DNA of 64,000 bases from Mytilus trossulus (Eukaryota; Mollusca; Bivalvia; Mytilida; Mytilidae), in assembly GCF_036588685.1 (NCBI RefSeq), contig NC_086373.1:620001-684000 (forward strand). The letters are read 5' to 3'. The notes under the pieces are model-generated. The model had not been told where the DNA came from. It did no database searches and saw only the letters and a program-made list of their open reading frames with translations. Position 1 is the stretch's first letter. Every line of letters starts with the position of its first letter. Position numbers and translations under genes: made by a program. Positions 1 through 12,100 of the stretch are shown in pieces.

Positions 1-848
1 GACGTGGGGGTATGTGAGCGTGCTCACTAAGGTTCTTTAATTAATCAAATATATTGTGTTAGACTAGGATTAAAAAATCAAGGCGAACAAAGCGTACACT
101 ATTATAACATCATGCCTCCCTATGTTCACATTTTGGTTTAATGGAAGAAACCAAATAAATATTTAAGAATCAAAAGCCACAGCAAGGTGCAATTACAACG
201 GACTTAAATGGTGAAGACGTTGTAAATACGTTGAATAATTTGGTAAAAGTTGTGAAAAAACTTCAATGAATTGTAATAAGGGGATATGAAGATGTGGCAG
301 GTATAATACTATGTGATCGTTTCACAAAATTCTGTCAAGCTGTCAAGGAGCAATTACTAATACAAAAATTCGACAGATAAAAACGGGCATTTCCTTTAGA
401 AAGCATGATGCATATAATACATATATATTTGACAAAGTAATGTATGTTAAACATCGTCGAGATGGTAATTTCTTCCTAAATATAGAATCTTTTAAATTTA
501 CGCATTTAAAGGTTCTCATATGTTTCTCATAAACGTTTTCTTTCTGAAAATTAAAAATCGATTATTTAATCCAACGAGGCGCCTCCTACAGTACATCACT
601 ATTTATAAACCGGAATTTCATCATTATTTATAAAAAGTCTGATTTACAGTGTTGCATTTCCGTAATCAATAAATATAACAATCAATAAACGTAATATTAT
701 GTATTTTTTATGTTTGCGATTAAACTGAAAGGAAGGTAAGTATTATTGTATTTTTCGACAAAAATTTCCTATGTCAGAGCTTTTGTAAATGTATTAAATT
801 AACCTTTATCTATTAGTTAATGTATTTTGCTATAAAATAAAACACAAT
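1..848. other. Intergenic DNA, no gene recognised
   Basis: AT-rich sequence without an ORF of recognisable protein character and without an obvious member of the repeat families seen elsewhere in the window. It ends where the first retrotransposon tail copy begins. Confidence 0.5.
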
Positions 849-1170
849 ATATGTTCCTTACGTCGTAACTACAATAACCTTCCCTTTCATGAATTTGACC
901 TACCGAATTAGACTATTTACCGGATTTGTAATCACATAAGCAACACGACGGGTGCCGCATGTGGAGCAGGATCTGCTTACCCTTCTGGAGCACCTGAGAT
1001 CATCCCTAGTTTTTGGTGGGGTTCGTGTTGTTTATTCTTTAGTTTTCTATGTTGTGTCATGTGTACTATTGTTTTTCTGTTTGTCTTTTTCATTTTTAGC
1101 CATGGCGTTGTCAGTTTGTTTTAGATTTATGAGTTTGACTGTCCCTTTGGTATCTTTCGTCCCTCTTTTA
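849..1170 (+). mobile_element. 5'-truncated Penelope-like retrotransposon tail (copy a)
   Basis: This copy matches, in reverse complement, the stretch 3654-3975 that directly follows the reverse transcriptase remnant at 3963-5660. It therefore includes about 100 bp of the RT-proximal part plus the conserved tail. The tail is open in one frame from 952 (97 codons, beginning MPHVEQDLLTL), the peptide seen again in the copies at 11022 and 25505. It ends at the common 3' boundary (CTTTCGTCCCTCTTTT), shared by all better preserved copies. Known from the family: such truncated copies arise by incomplete target-primed reverse transcription. Whether the peptide is translated is not known. Confidence 0.7.
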
Positions 1171-1212
1171 TCTATATCTGTTTTTTTTCTTCTGATAAAT
1201 TTGTTGCGATTG

Positions 1213-1498
1213 TACTTTATCGATGTTCAAACCATCATAATATGAGGCATATGCAAGTGACTATTTCATTCGTAATTGAATTCAGATAAAATCGGATAAA
1301 TACTAGACCATACCTACCTAATTACCACCCTATATCATACATACATACATACATACATAAAGTTGATAAACAGATAGCCAGACCTTATATACTTACACAT
1401 CCATCCAACCATCAAAACATTTTTAAAATAACTGGAAAGCATGTATTATATTTTTTTCTAATTCAATATCAACTACATATTTCAAAATATAATGTATT
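1213..1498. repeat. 286-bp direct duplication, first copy
   Basis: Positions 1213-1498 and 1833-2118 read identical by eye over 286 bp, offset 620 bp, including an internal CATA microsatellite (about 1330-1358). The 334-bp spacer is not duplicated. The repeat ends are not TG/CA, so an LTR is not supported. It looks like a recent segmental duplication. Confidence 0.85.
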
Positions 1499-1832
1499 TT
1501 TTTTTTTGGAAATTATACCCTTATACTACCATATGCTGCAATGCTGTGAATTTTGGAAATGTATCAATTTTTTTTTTAGTAACACTAGGTTGTATATTTC
1601 CACTTGGAAATATATATTGTTTTAATGCATTAATAGTATTTTGTTTCTTAAATTAGCATTATAACTGTTATCGAAAATCTCGGACTTTTCAGAAATTAAG
1701 CTTTTGCATTTTTATGATTGTAACACTTTGATTGAGGAAATTGAAACAGTTTTGTGTTATTATTATTCGAAAATCATGTTATTTGAGTTTTACAAAACGT
1801 ATAATTATTTTTATATATCACAAAATTTCAAA

Positions 1833-2118
1833 TACTTTATCGATGTTCAAACCATCATAATATGAGGCATATGCAAGTGACTATTTCATTCGTAATTGAA
1901 TTCAGATAAAATCGGATAAATACTAGACCATACCTACCTAATTACCACCCTATATCATACATACATACATACATACATAAAGTTGATAAACAGATAGCCA
2001 GACCTTATATACTTACACATCCATCCAACCATCAAAACATTTTTAAAATAACTGGAAAGCATGTATTATATTTTTTTCTAATTCAATATCAACTACATAT
2101 TTCAAAATATAATGTATT
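1833..2118. repeat. 286-bp direct duplication, second copy
   Basis: Second copy of the 286-bp unit at 1213-1498, in the same orientation, without visible substitutions. The flanks on both sides differ from those of the first copy. Confidence 0.85.
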
Positions 2119-2376
2119 CTCCATCTTGGATTGTTGTAAACAAAGAACCAAAGGTTCAGATTTTCTATCAAGTCAGCAAAATTTGAAACAGGAATGGAAT
2201 TTTCCTATTTTGTATTTTAGCCGGAAAAACGTACGGTAGCCCTATCTTTTCTTTTGATATTCTCAAAGCATTTTCTGAAAGCTTTTCCTTATCTTTTCTT
2301 TAAGTATTTAACAATTCTATCATTTTGTTTAGTTTCTAATAACAAAATTGTGTTTTCCCTGTATAATCCATACAAG

Positions 2377-2616
2377 AAGGACGAAAGATACCAAAGGGAC
2401 AGTCAAACTCATAAATTTAAAACAAACTGACAACGCTATGGCTAAAAATGAAAAAGACAAACAGAAAAACAATAGTACACATGACACAACATAGAAAACT
2501 AAAGAATAAACAACACGAACCCCACCAAAAACTAGGGTGATATCAGGTGCTCCGGAAGGGTAAGCAGATCCTGCTCCACATGCGGCACCCGTCGTGTTGC
2601 TTATGTGATTACAAAT
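2377..2616 (-). mobile_element. Penelope-like retrotransposon tail (copy b)
   Basis: Minus-strand copy of the conserved tail, starting at the fixed 3' boundary (AAGGACGAAAGATACC on the plus strand) and stopping just after the GTGATTACAAAT segment. It is shorter at its 5' side than copies a and c. Confidence 0.7.
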
Positions 2617-3653
2617 ATGTCATTTTGTCACATCCTGTAGCTTGAGAAAATGCGCGGTGACCTATCGTTTTTTTTCAACATATATCACTAAAAACTATGT
2701 TTTGGCAAAGTATGAACAAATTCTATCATTTATTTTTTAGACTCCCATACCACCTTAACTATAAAGGAATGGCATTTCATTGAATTCCTACATGACGACA
2801 TTCCAAAGTTATCAATGCATTGAGTTGACATTAAGTTTTGGCTGTTCTTCATTTTGACAGCTGAGTTGTTGGTATATTTCGTAAGAGTTGTATTCCATAT
2901 ATAGATGTTATATTTGGACTCTAGAAAGGGAAGCTTTATTGAAATGACACTGTATTGGTAGGATATTTTGTAAAATCTGATTTGAAGTAGAAGAACAGAA
3001 ACGAAGGAAAAGAATCTAAAACGTAATTCTATTCGGCTTAAAGATGACGAAATCAACATATATGAGAATATTACGTATCCACTCTCGGCGATGTTGCTAT
3101 ATTGCATTGGCCGCTTTCCTATCGCTATATATAGTCTAAAATATAATTGAAAAGAATGACTTTATATTCAACGAAAGACTATACAGTGACTTATTGCAAG
3201 GCTTAATACTTTTTTGGATCTGTCGAATATATTCTCTTGTGATTATGGACTTTCCGATAAGAATTTCCTTTAAGTTCTGTATTTTTTATATTTTACTTTT
3301 TGCTATTTAAACTAGTATTTTATGTTTTGTTGTTATCATATAAAGATAACCTAAGATTTAAGGACTGCATTAGTTTATTTCCGTTAACATTTTATGAAAC
3401 TTAACCTCATTAAGCAATAAATCATTTCGAGGAAATAATTATAGGAAGTTTATCTATTTTCAAATATTATTTTTTAGTTTTTGAGAAATAAACGTTTCAG
3501 TTCTGACAAGTGTAATTATAATTACTAAAAAGTTTTTATTTTGAGAATTACACTAAAAGTTTGTTTATTAATAACTATTTAAATTATATGTAATCCACTC
3601 ATGTCTTTGGGGATTAGTCCCCCTCAAGGAAAGCTTACATCACATACCTTTAC
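2617..3653. other. Intergenic AT-rich DNA
   Basis: No gene supported. The longest minus-strand frame (2730-3107, 125 codons) has a low-complexity composition and no domain-like pattern, and is not called. Confidence 0.5.
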
Positions 3654-5660
3654 AAAAGAGGGACGAAAGATACCAAAGGGACAGTCAAACTCATAAATTT
3701 AAAACAAACTGACAACGCCATGGCTAAAAATGAAAAAGACAAACAGAAAAACAGAAAAACAATAGTACACATGACACAACATAGAAAACTAAAGAATAAA
3801 CAACACGAACCCCACCAAAAACTAGGGGTGATCTCAGGTGCTCCGGAAGGGTAGGCAGATCCTGCTCCACATGCAGCACCCGTCGTGTTGCTTATGTGAT
3901 TACAAATCTGGTAAATAGTCTAATACGGTAGGTCACATTCGTGAAAGGGAAGGGGATTGTATTTACGACGTAAGGACCATATCCGATATCATTTGTGAAA
4001 CGGTTATTCTATAACGGTCAACCAACTCGTGATGGCGTCCGTAAAATTTACGAAAGGAGGATTTCAACTTCACCATTTGGAACTCTTGGTTTAATAGCTT
4101 CCTTGTAAGCAGTAACCCTCTATCAAGAAAATCAAGATAGGAAATGCAAGCACGGGAATATCGTATCAATTGGGAGATATATACCCCGTATGCAGGTGAT
4201 GCTTGAATGTTGCTACTTAAAAATGGAAAGTTCACAATTGGAAAGCTGAAATCATCTCTTTTGTCGTAAAGTTTTGTCTTCAACCGACCCTCATTGTTAA
4301 TTTCCAGATGTAAGTCAAGATATGAAGCCGAATTAACTGTATCTGTAATATCCTTTATCTCCTTTGTTCCCATTGGGATGCCGACAGTCTGTTGAAAAAA
4401 CCCGTCCTCCGAACGTAACAAATATGTTGTCAATCAAGAAATCAAGCATCTTGATAATATCGGTTTCAGAGAATTTTTTGTTTGAATCAGAATGATTCTT
4501 TACAAAGTAGGATATATCCCTCCCTAAGACAAGATACTTGTATCTACGTTGGCCATTCTTTTTAATGAAGCAAAGTAATACCAACTCTTTTAATTTGTCT
4601 TTTAGTTTGGAATGTAGAATACTTGTGTAAAGAGTAGAAAAGTCAAATGTTTTAGCACTGTTACAAGATGAAAGTGAGTTAGATTGTATGTACTCTAAAA
4701 GATCTTTGGAATTTTTAAGTATCCATATCTGATTCACGCCATCTCTAGAATAGGCAGTTTCACTATAACTTTGAAGCCCGTCTTTGATTGCTGATAAAAT
4801 AGATGTTAATAATTTAGAAAAAGGTTTCGTTGAACACTTGGAAGACCCAGCAATATACCGTTGTTTGTAAGGACACTTATGTAGTTTAGGTATCCAATAC
4901 AGTGATGTATTGAAAATACCAAAAACACAAAGAACAGACCTGTGATTATCCAGGATTTCCTCTTTGGTTAGTGTCGTGGGGGTATATGTTGAGTTTCCAA
5001 GTTTATTGCCTATACCTAATTCGTTTATCAAGCAATTAATGTAATGACTTTTACAGACAAAAACGATGTTATTTTGGGCTTTGTCTGCGGGGACAACAAC
5101 ATATTTATCATGGAGGTCGGATAGGTGTTCATCAACATTTGGGTCTTTAAAGATTGACGTAGCATGGGCATTGATGGACCCATTCAGTTTCTTAATTCTG
5201 ATTTGTATTAACGACTTCACTGCCTTAATCCATTCGGATAGAGTGATCCTCGACTGGATCCATCAAAATTTTAAAGTTGTATTTCCAATTGATGGATTTA
5301 GGCTCACGATATTTCGAACTTTCGATAACACGTTTCGTAGAGAAGTGTTATTAATAATTTTAAGGTCACCGGTAATAACGTGGCCAGCAGGATTATATGT
5401 GAATTGGGAACTAGCACAAGTGCAATCAGGAGGTTTAGACTTGAAGTCGTCAATATCGAGATCTTTTAGTTGCAATAGGTATACGAAATTATTGGTACAG
5501 ACTGGTCTTTGAAATAAGGAGGTATTTTCGATTGAACTAATTTATGATGAAGGATATTGCCTAGGTTGACGCCATCGAGAACTTTGTTGGCAAAGGAAAG
5601 ATTTAGAAAAGATCTTTTCTCTTTCATCTTTTCCAATGCGAACTGGCTTGAAAAGTCTGT
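3654..5660 (-). mobile_element. Penelope-like retroelement remnant with broken reverse transcriptase
   Basis: Minus-strand remnant of a reverse transcriptase ORF joined to the repetitive tail (3654-3975). Reading from about 5660 down, one sees an N-terminal region (5475-5263, with CTCASSQF and AGHVITGDL), a frame break near 5270-5220, then a 295-codon frame (5220-4333) with RT-like blocks: VVPADKAQNN, the WIPKLHK...RYIAGSS block, and FDFSTLYTSI, the equivalent of the first catalytic aspartate motif. After a second frame break the reading continues in 4433-3963 with VGIPMGT, SYLDLHLEI, KLYDKRDDF, NFPFL and YGVYISQLIRYSR. Between VGIPMGT and the SYLDLHL block the usual stretch holding the YxDD catalytic box is missing, so the copy is dead. 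Assignment to Penelope-like elements rests on motif recognition; no GIY-YIG endonuclease domain was identified. A related non-LTR class is the alternative. Confidence 0.75.
3963..5475 (-). pseudogene. Reverse transcriptase pseudogene (internally deleted, frameshifted)
   Basis: Coding part of the element above. There are three frames: 5475-5263, 5220-4333 and 4433-3963. The second and third overlap by about 100 bp, showing a frameshift close to the GIPMGT motif (about 4375). The family has roughly 60 residues between GIPMGT and the following FLDLHL-type block, holding the RYLDD catalytic box. Here the sequence runs from VGIPMGTK through a short spacer into SYLDLHL, so that segment is deleted. 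The C-terminal frame ends at 3963, where the tail repeat begins. Confidence 0.75.
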
Positions 5661-6166
5661 GCTGTAATATCTGAAATTATAGCTTGAAGTGTATATTGGT
5701 TTGAATTTATATTGGTATTATATTTATATTGGTTGCTAAATTATCCCAAAAATCAAATTTTGACTGATTAAAAAAAGCAATGGGAATCTGTTCAGACTGG
5801 TACTATATTCAGTTATTTAAAATTTTCAATACTATTTCTTATCCATATATTTGTTTTGCAGTAACAAATTTACATTAACCGTCCTTTATCCTTGTTTAAG
5901 TGTTTTAAAAATAGCACAGACATGTGATAGTATACTTCGGGCAATTCACTTTATAAAGTACAACAATCAATGCATGGTAGTTTTGTGACATTTTAAAACC
6001 AAAAGAATCTAAAATGATGTATGAAATAGGGTATTATAATAAATGTTTGAAAGCTTTTCAAAACTACAGATTCAGCATATTTTTTAATGGAATATTTAAA
6101 TTCAAACAATGATCAGTTGTCCTAATCTATTGTAGGCATACATTTAGAGAAAAACTTATTAAAACG
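5661..6166. other. Upstream region of the HEPN gene
   Basis: AT-rich spacer between the RT remnant and the HEPN gene. An in-frame TGA near 6108 closes the HEPN frame upstream of its ATG. A possible splice acceptor (TTGTAG, near 6134) would allow a 5'UTR exon further upstream. No promoter motif can be called. Confidence 0.4.
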
Positions 6167-9100
6167 ATGAATCAGGACGAAGAAAACCTGTGTAAACTTG
6201 TATTACTTATAGTAAATATTGCTATGAACGTTATAAGGAAAGTAATTAGTTGTAAATTACTTAACAGTGAAGAAAACTTCATTATCTATTTGCAAAATAA
6301 CATGCATATGTTATTTCATGCTTGGCATAACAATAAAAAATGCTGCGAATGCCATAAAAATAAATATAACTATTCGGAAAGCATGCTTACAGGAGATCAG
6401 TTCCGTCTGATGTTTAATATCGGAATACAAATGAATAAAGAACATAAACATGCGAACAATAACAAAATTTATTGTTTGAACAAGATATCAGTTCGGGAAG
6501 ATGCTTCCCTCGATAATCTAGATCTTACATTAGTTAACTGTCTCCTTATTTGTACATGTACACCTGAATTAGTAAGGGATACTGTCGAAAGGTGTTCTAT
6601 TTTGGACTGGACGAAAAACATTAAAGATTCACGTAATGAGATATTTCATTTAGCAAATTCTAAATGTTTACCTACTGAGGAGTTCAAACATAAATGGACA
6701 AAAATTGAAGGAGCTGTTTGTGGTCTTGCGGGACTAGTAAGCAGTCAATACAGTGATGGAATTAAAGAGGAAATAAAGACTTTAAAAGCCAAACATGTGA
6801 CAAATTGTCAAAACGAACTAACAGAAATATTAGTTCAGTGCAAACATGACATAAACCTACTTCTTCATGTAAGTATTTTCATATGATGAAATCGTATTAA
6901 AAAAAACCCGTTAAGAGTTATAGCTACGTCATAGCTTTAATTGCATCCATAAATTAACAGTTACGGTAAGACGAGAACAAAATAAATTGTACAACAAAAT
7001 AAATGATAAGTTCAATTTCGAACCTTGAGTTTCAATGAACCAATATATAACCAACCAGCACCTGCATGTGGAAAATGGTACAGACAATTTAGAGGTTATT
7101 TTATTTTTTTATTATCCTTTTGCATTGATTTTCTTTGTTATCTGACCTAGCTGTATTCATTATTATTATAATTATTGTTATTCGGTTATTAAATATATTG
7201 CTATTAAGTTTTCAGAATCAATCATTATTCATATTTCAGTTGTTTATTTTCGATTATTTTTTGTATATATCTTACAACATTTCCTTTCGTTGAGGTGGTG
7301 AATTTGTTTCCTCGAATTAATCTTTATTTATTTCAAAACTTGTTTGATAAGAAATGCCAGAAATTTGTCCAATCTTAATTCCATGTGTGACGAGAAACAC
7401 TTTATGTATTAGAGGAAATCTTTGGTTCATTGATATTCGAACAATGATTTAGGAGAAATAAATTCCGAATTCTAGGAATTGATATCCTTTAAAAATACAA
7501 TTGCGCAAATGGTATATTTTTAAAAATAGGATGTATAGCAGGATGATTACAAACTTGTTTGTCCTTTGACATTTCAATATATGTTACATGCTGCTTTAGA
7601 TGCCTCTATATATTTCATAAATACTTTTTGACAGCAAAAAATCTTGCTTAAAATTTACAATATTCATGCAATAACATAATGGTATTTAGATACCATAAAA
7701 TATAATATAAATAAATATCTAAAACTGATTTTCATATTTTGATTCTGACAGACATGATTAAATATATTATTTATAAATAGCAACAATACGAGAAAAGATT
7801 TAATGACAAATTAAAGAGATCTGGAATCCAGCAACTCGATGATATAAGACAACAATGGACGACAATATACAAACGAGGTAAATAAAGGCAACAGTAGTAT
7901 ACCGCTGTTCAAAAGTCATCAATCCATGGACAAAAATCGAAATCGTGGTAACAAACTAAAGCTGAGTGAAACGTATTAAATATAAGAGAACAACAACTTT
8001 AGATGAAACACATCATAATTTTTTTAAGATTATAATTAATCATCCTAATATCAGGACAGAGAGATTAAACAAAATAAAGGCAACAGTAGTATACCGCAGT
8101 TCGAAATTCATAAATCGATTGAGAAAAAACCAATCCGGGATGCAAACTAAAACTTAAGGAAACCCATCAAATATTAGAGGGGAGAACTACGACATAACAG
8201 AAACACATCATTAAAATGTACCACACACAGAAACGAACTATAATATAACAATGCTAATGTTCCTGGTCTGGTACAGGACATTTTACTTAAACAAAAATGG
8301 TGGGTTGAGCCTGCCTTTGTGGCGTGCCAAACATTCCGCTTTTATGGCAATAATAAATATATCATTTTAATGACAACACACACGAATTATAGCTAACAAA
8401 AGGTACCAGATTTACAATTTAATACGCCAGACTCATGTTTCGTTCACATAGGTCTAACCAGTGACGCTCTGATGAATATTTGTAAGCTAAAACAAGTACA
8501 AAATTGAAGAGCACCGAGGACCAAAAGTTCCAAAAAGTTGTTTTAATTCGGCTAGGGTTTGCTGCCTGGAATAAGAACATCCTTATGTTTTGGAATAATT
8601 CATACTTTTCAAAACCGGAAAAGAAGTTCGGAAAATGTGAACATAATTCGAAATCTTAATTAATGTTTTTTTTACAGTAAGACTCATCTAGATTTAGCAC
8701 AAACTTCTGGAACTAAATGTCATAATAGTAGGCATTCTTAAATGACTATTCATTTAAGAATTGAATGCTTCTTTTTGTAAATTTATTGGGGTGTAAAAGC
8801 GTTGACCGAAGTACATTTTGTATGAAGCGCGGAAGCGCTTCATACTAAAAATGTGCGCACGGTCAACGCTTTTACAACCCTATAAAGTTACAAAAAGAAG
8901 CATTCAATACTTATAATTACATTTTTTAGCTATGATCATGAAAACACGAATTTTATAAATTTTGTATTTTATTTACCTGTGCACTTTATTGTGGGACCAC
9001 GTGCTATCATGAATGAAAAGTTTTATTGAGTGATGCAATTGCTTACAGAATAACACGAGCTGTGCAGTTAGCCAATCAAATTAAAGTATTATAATGAAAC

Positions 9101-12100
9101 ATACATTTCAAGTAATTATTATTGATTTAACATTCGAAATGACTAGATTCGAGTTTGGTGCATCATACATGTTGAATTACAACCCTGATATCTTTAAAGC
9201 GTGCTTGTCTCTATATAGATATAGGAAGATGTGGTGCGAGTGCCAATGAGACAACTCTCCATCCAAATAACAATTTAAAAATTAAACCATTATAGGTTAA
9301 AGTACGGCCTTCAACACGGAGCCTTGGCTCACACCGAACAACAAGCTATAAAGGGCCCCAAAATTACTAGTGTAAAACCATTCAAACGGGAAAACCAACG
9401 GTCTAATGAATGTATGTGAGGCAATTAACATGATCAAAACTATTCGTCAAATGTAATCAATACTAAATTAACCTCGTAAGTTTTTTTAACAGCATTCAAA
9501 TTAAAATTAATGAAAGAAAGAAAAGTTAATTTAATAAATCACAGCTTTTACGAAAAACTAAGGATTTTCTTATCCCAGGCATAGATTACCTTAGCCGTAT
9601 TTGGCACAACTTTTTAGAATTTTGGATCTTCAATGCTCTTCAACTTTGAACTTGTTTGGCTTTATGAATATTTTGATATGAGCGTCACTGATGAGTCTTA
9701 TGTAGGCGAAACGCGCGTCTGGCGTACTAAATTATAATCCTGGTACCTTTCATAACTATTTAACACATAACAATATATCTGTAAAAAAGAAGCATTGGCT
9801 TTGAGCGTTCTGATGAAGATAAATCAAGAAAAAACGCTTCAAACGCTAAAATGTATTGTTTCACACACTGACTATTCAACTGCTGATAGTTTTTTTTTAC
9901 ATACAATAGCCTTATTGAGATGTTTTTACCACCGCTGTATACTTTAAGTGAATCCGACTGAACAGTAAAAAAACCTACGATAGATAATTTAAAAGTAAAA
10001 ATTTAATTGCAATTTTTAAACATCTAGAATGATTGAAACATTATATGTTATCATTTCAGAACAAATCTGTGCCAAAACAGGTGGGATCAACATCAATATT
10101 GTAGACACATCAAATATAAAGGAAGATGTTGCTAAAGGTTAGAATGATTCAAGTTAAAAAAAAAAGATGATATACTATTTTGCAGATTTTACTATCTCAA
10201 AATTCAATAATGTCTGAGAAACACCTACTGTATAACAAGCTCATTTTATTGAGATACGATGTGCATTTCTAAATACTATTTTTCAGACAGAGACGGACAA
10301 ATTCGCACACAAAATACAGTTTTAACTTTGTGTATTGACAAATAAAAACTTCTAAGTTTTACTATACTTGCAAAAAGTCCCATACCAAAAACAACATTTT
10401 CCATGATGATTTTATTTTTCTGAAAGACCCGTTAAATTAAAGACATGTGGCGATTTAGTAATATTTCAAAGGCGTTTGTCTTAAGTAGACGAAACGCGCG
10501 TCTTACTTATTAAATTATTATCCTGATATCGATGATAACTTTCTGTCTCTTCTATAATTTTTTCTAATTTACACAGAAAACAAGTCAGTAGAAGTACTTT
10601 TACGCGTTCAGACGCCTTCAGAATGGGACGAGGATACCATGATCGAGACTATACGACGTATGTGTGATGAGATAAATAAAGGTGGGAACATCATCATTAA
10701 GGAGACAACCCTGGAACAATTCATCCTGGTAGTTGAAATGTTAATTGACACACTAAGCAAACGTCAAAACTTGAAAGATGAAATAGAAATGTTTTTCCGG
10801 AAAATATTTGAACAGTGCAATATTGATACCAGTCAATCGGACACAGTAAACGTTTCTATTGAATCCATTAATGAAATTCAAAGTAAGTTTTTGAAGAAAA
10901 GAAATTTGTGAGAAATATGTCATCATGAGTAGTGTAACGTAATTTGTTTTTTGAGGTTGAAGGTAAAACTTGTTTAAAGTGAAGCGGAATCTCCTCGAAT
11001 TTGTTCGAAGTATCAGTTTTATCAAAGAGGGACGATAGATACCAAAAGGACAGTCAAACTAATAAATCTTAAACAAACTGAAAACGCCATGGCTACAAAT
11101 GAAAAAGACCAACAGACAACCAATAGTATACATGACACAACATATAAAACCAAAGAATAAACAACACGAACCCCACCAAAAACTAGGAGTGATCTCAGGT
11201 GCTCCGGAAGGGTAAGCAGATCCTGCTCCTCATGTGGCACCCGTCGTATGACCATCGATATTGCTCGTTTTTCTAGCATCAACCAGGTTATCTTTTCCTT
11301 GTTTGGATATTGTTTTGATTTTGATTTTTGATCACACGTTCTTAACTGAGTGGAAACTATTCAGCCGTAATAACAAAGATTACCGTCGCTCAATAACGTC
11401 TCTCTAAAGATGATTTTGATTGGCTATTTGTCTTTTTTTAGTGAACGTTCACTTTAATTTTTTGTATGTCCCGACAGTTGTCATTTAGTTAACCCTAATT
11501 ATAATACCTTTATGTTTATCACCATTTGAAAGATTCTTTATCACAACTACGTAAAGTCAAAAAAGGAGTTCTCTAACAAAAATGGGAGTTTGACAATTTA
11601 AGTATATCTGTACCAACATGATCATGTGTGATCACAGTCACATAGACATTGTACATCATCCTATCACAATTTAGAGAAATGATTACAATTTTCCAAACAT
11701 CAGTTTAAAAATCTCGTTTGATTAAATGATAAAAGACGTGAAAAAAAATTATCGAAACATCAGTGTACTTATATTTAGCTTCGTTACTAATTGAAAGTCC
11801 CGAAACTACTAGTCTTGTGAAATAATCACAGGATAATAAGACCATTTGCTTTATTATGTCTTTTGCAAGTGTTTTAATCATGTAGAATAGATGTAGTATT
11901 AATTACAAAAGCTAACTTTTAATTACAGGTCCGGTACCATCTGTTTTTGAACTAGCTTTGATAAAGAGCCTGGCAGTTCAAAAAAGACAAAACGCGTTCT
12001 TTACCAGCTGTGCAGTGTGGTCTGACAATCATTATATTTTCATTGATAGCAACAACATGTGTCTTATTATGTGCAATCACCAAACTGGAGCTACTGAGGA

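Noticed and set aside
1213..2118. 286-bp direct repeats as LTRs
   Set aside because: No TG/CA termini, no primer-binding site or polypurine tract, and a non-coding core of only 334 bp.
2730..3107. 125-codon minus-strand ORF
   Set aside because: Ser/Ile/Phe-rich, no conserved motif, no splice or repeat support; expected by chance in AT-rich DNA.
5066..5512. 148-codon plus-strand ORF
   Set aside because: Antisense shadow of the reverse transcriptase remnant.
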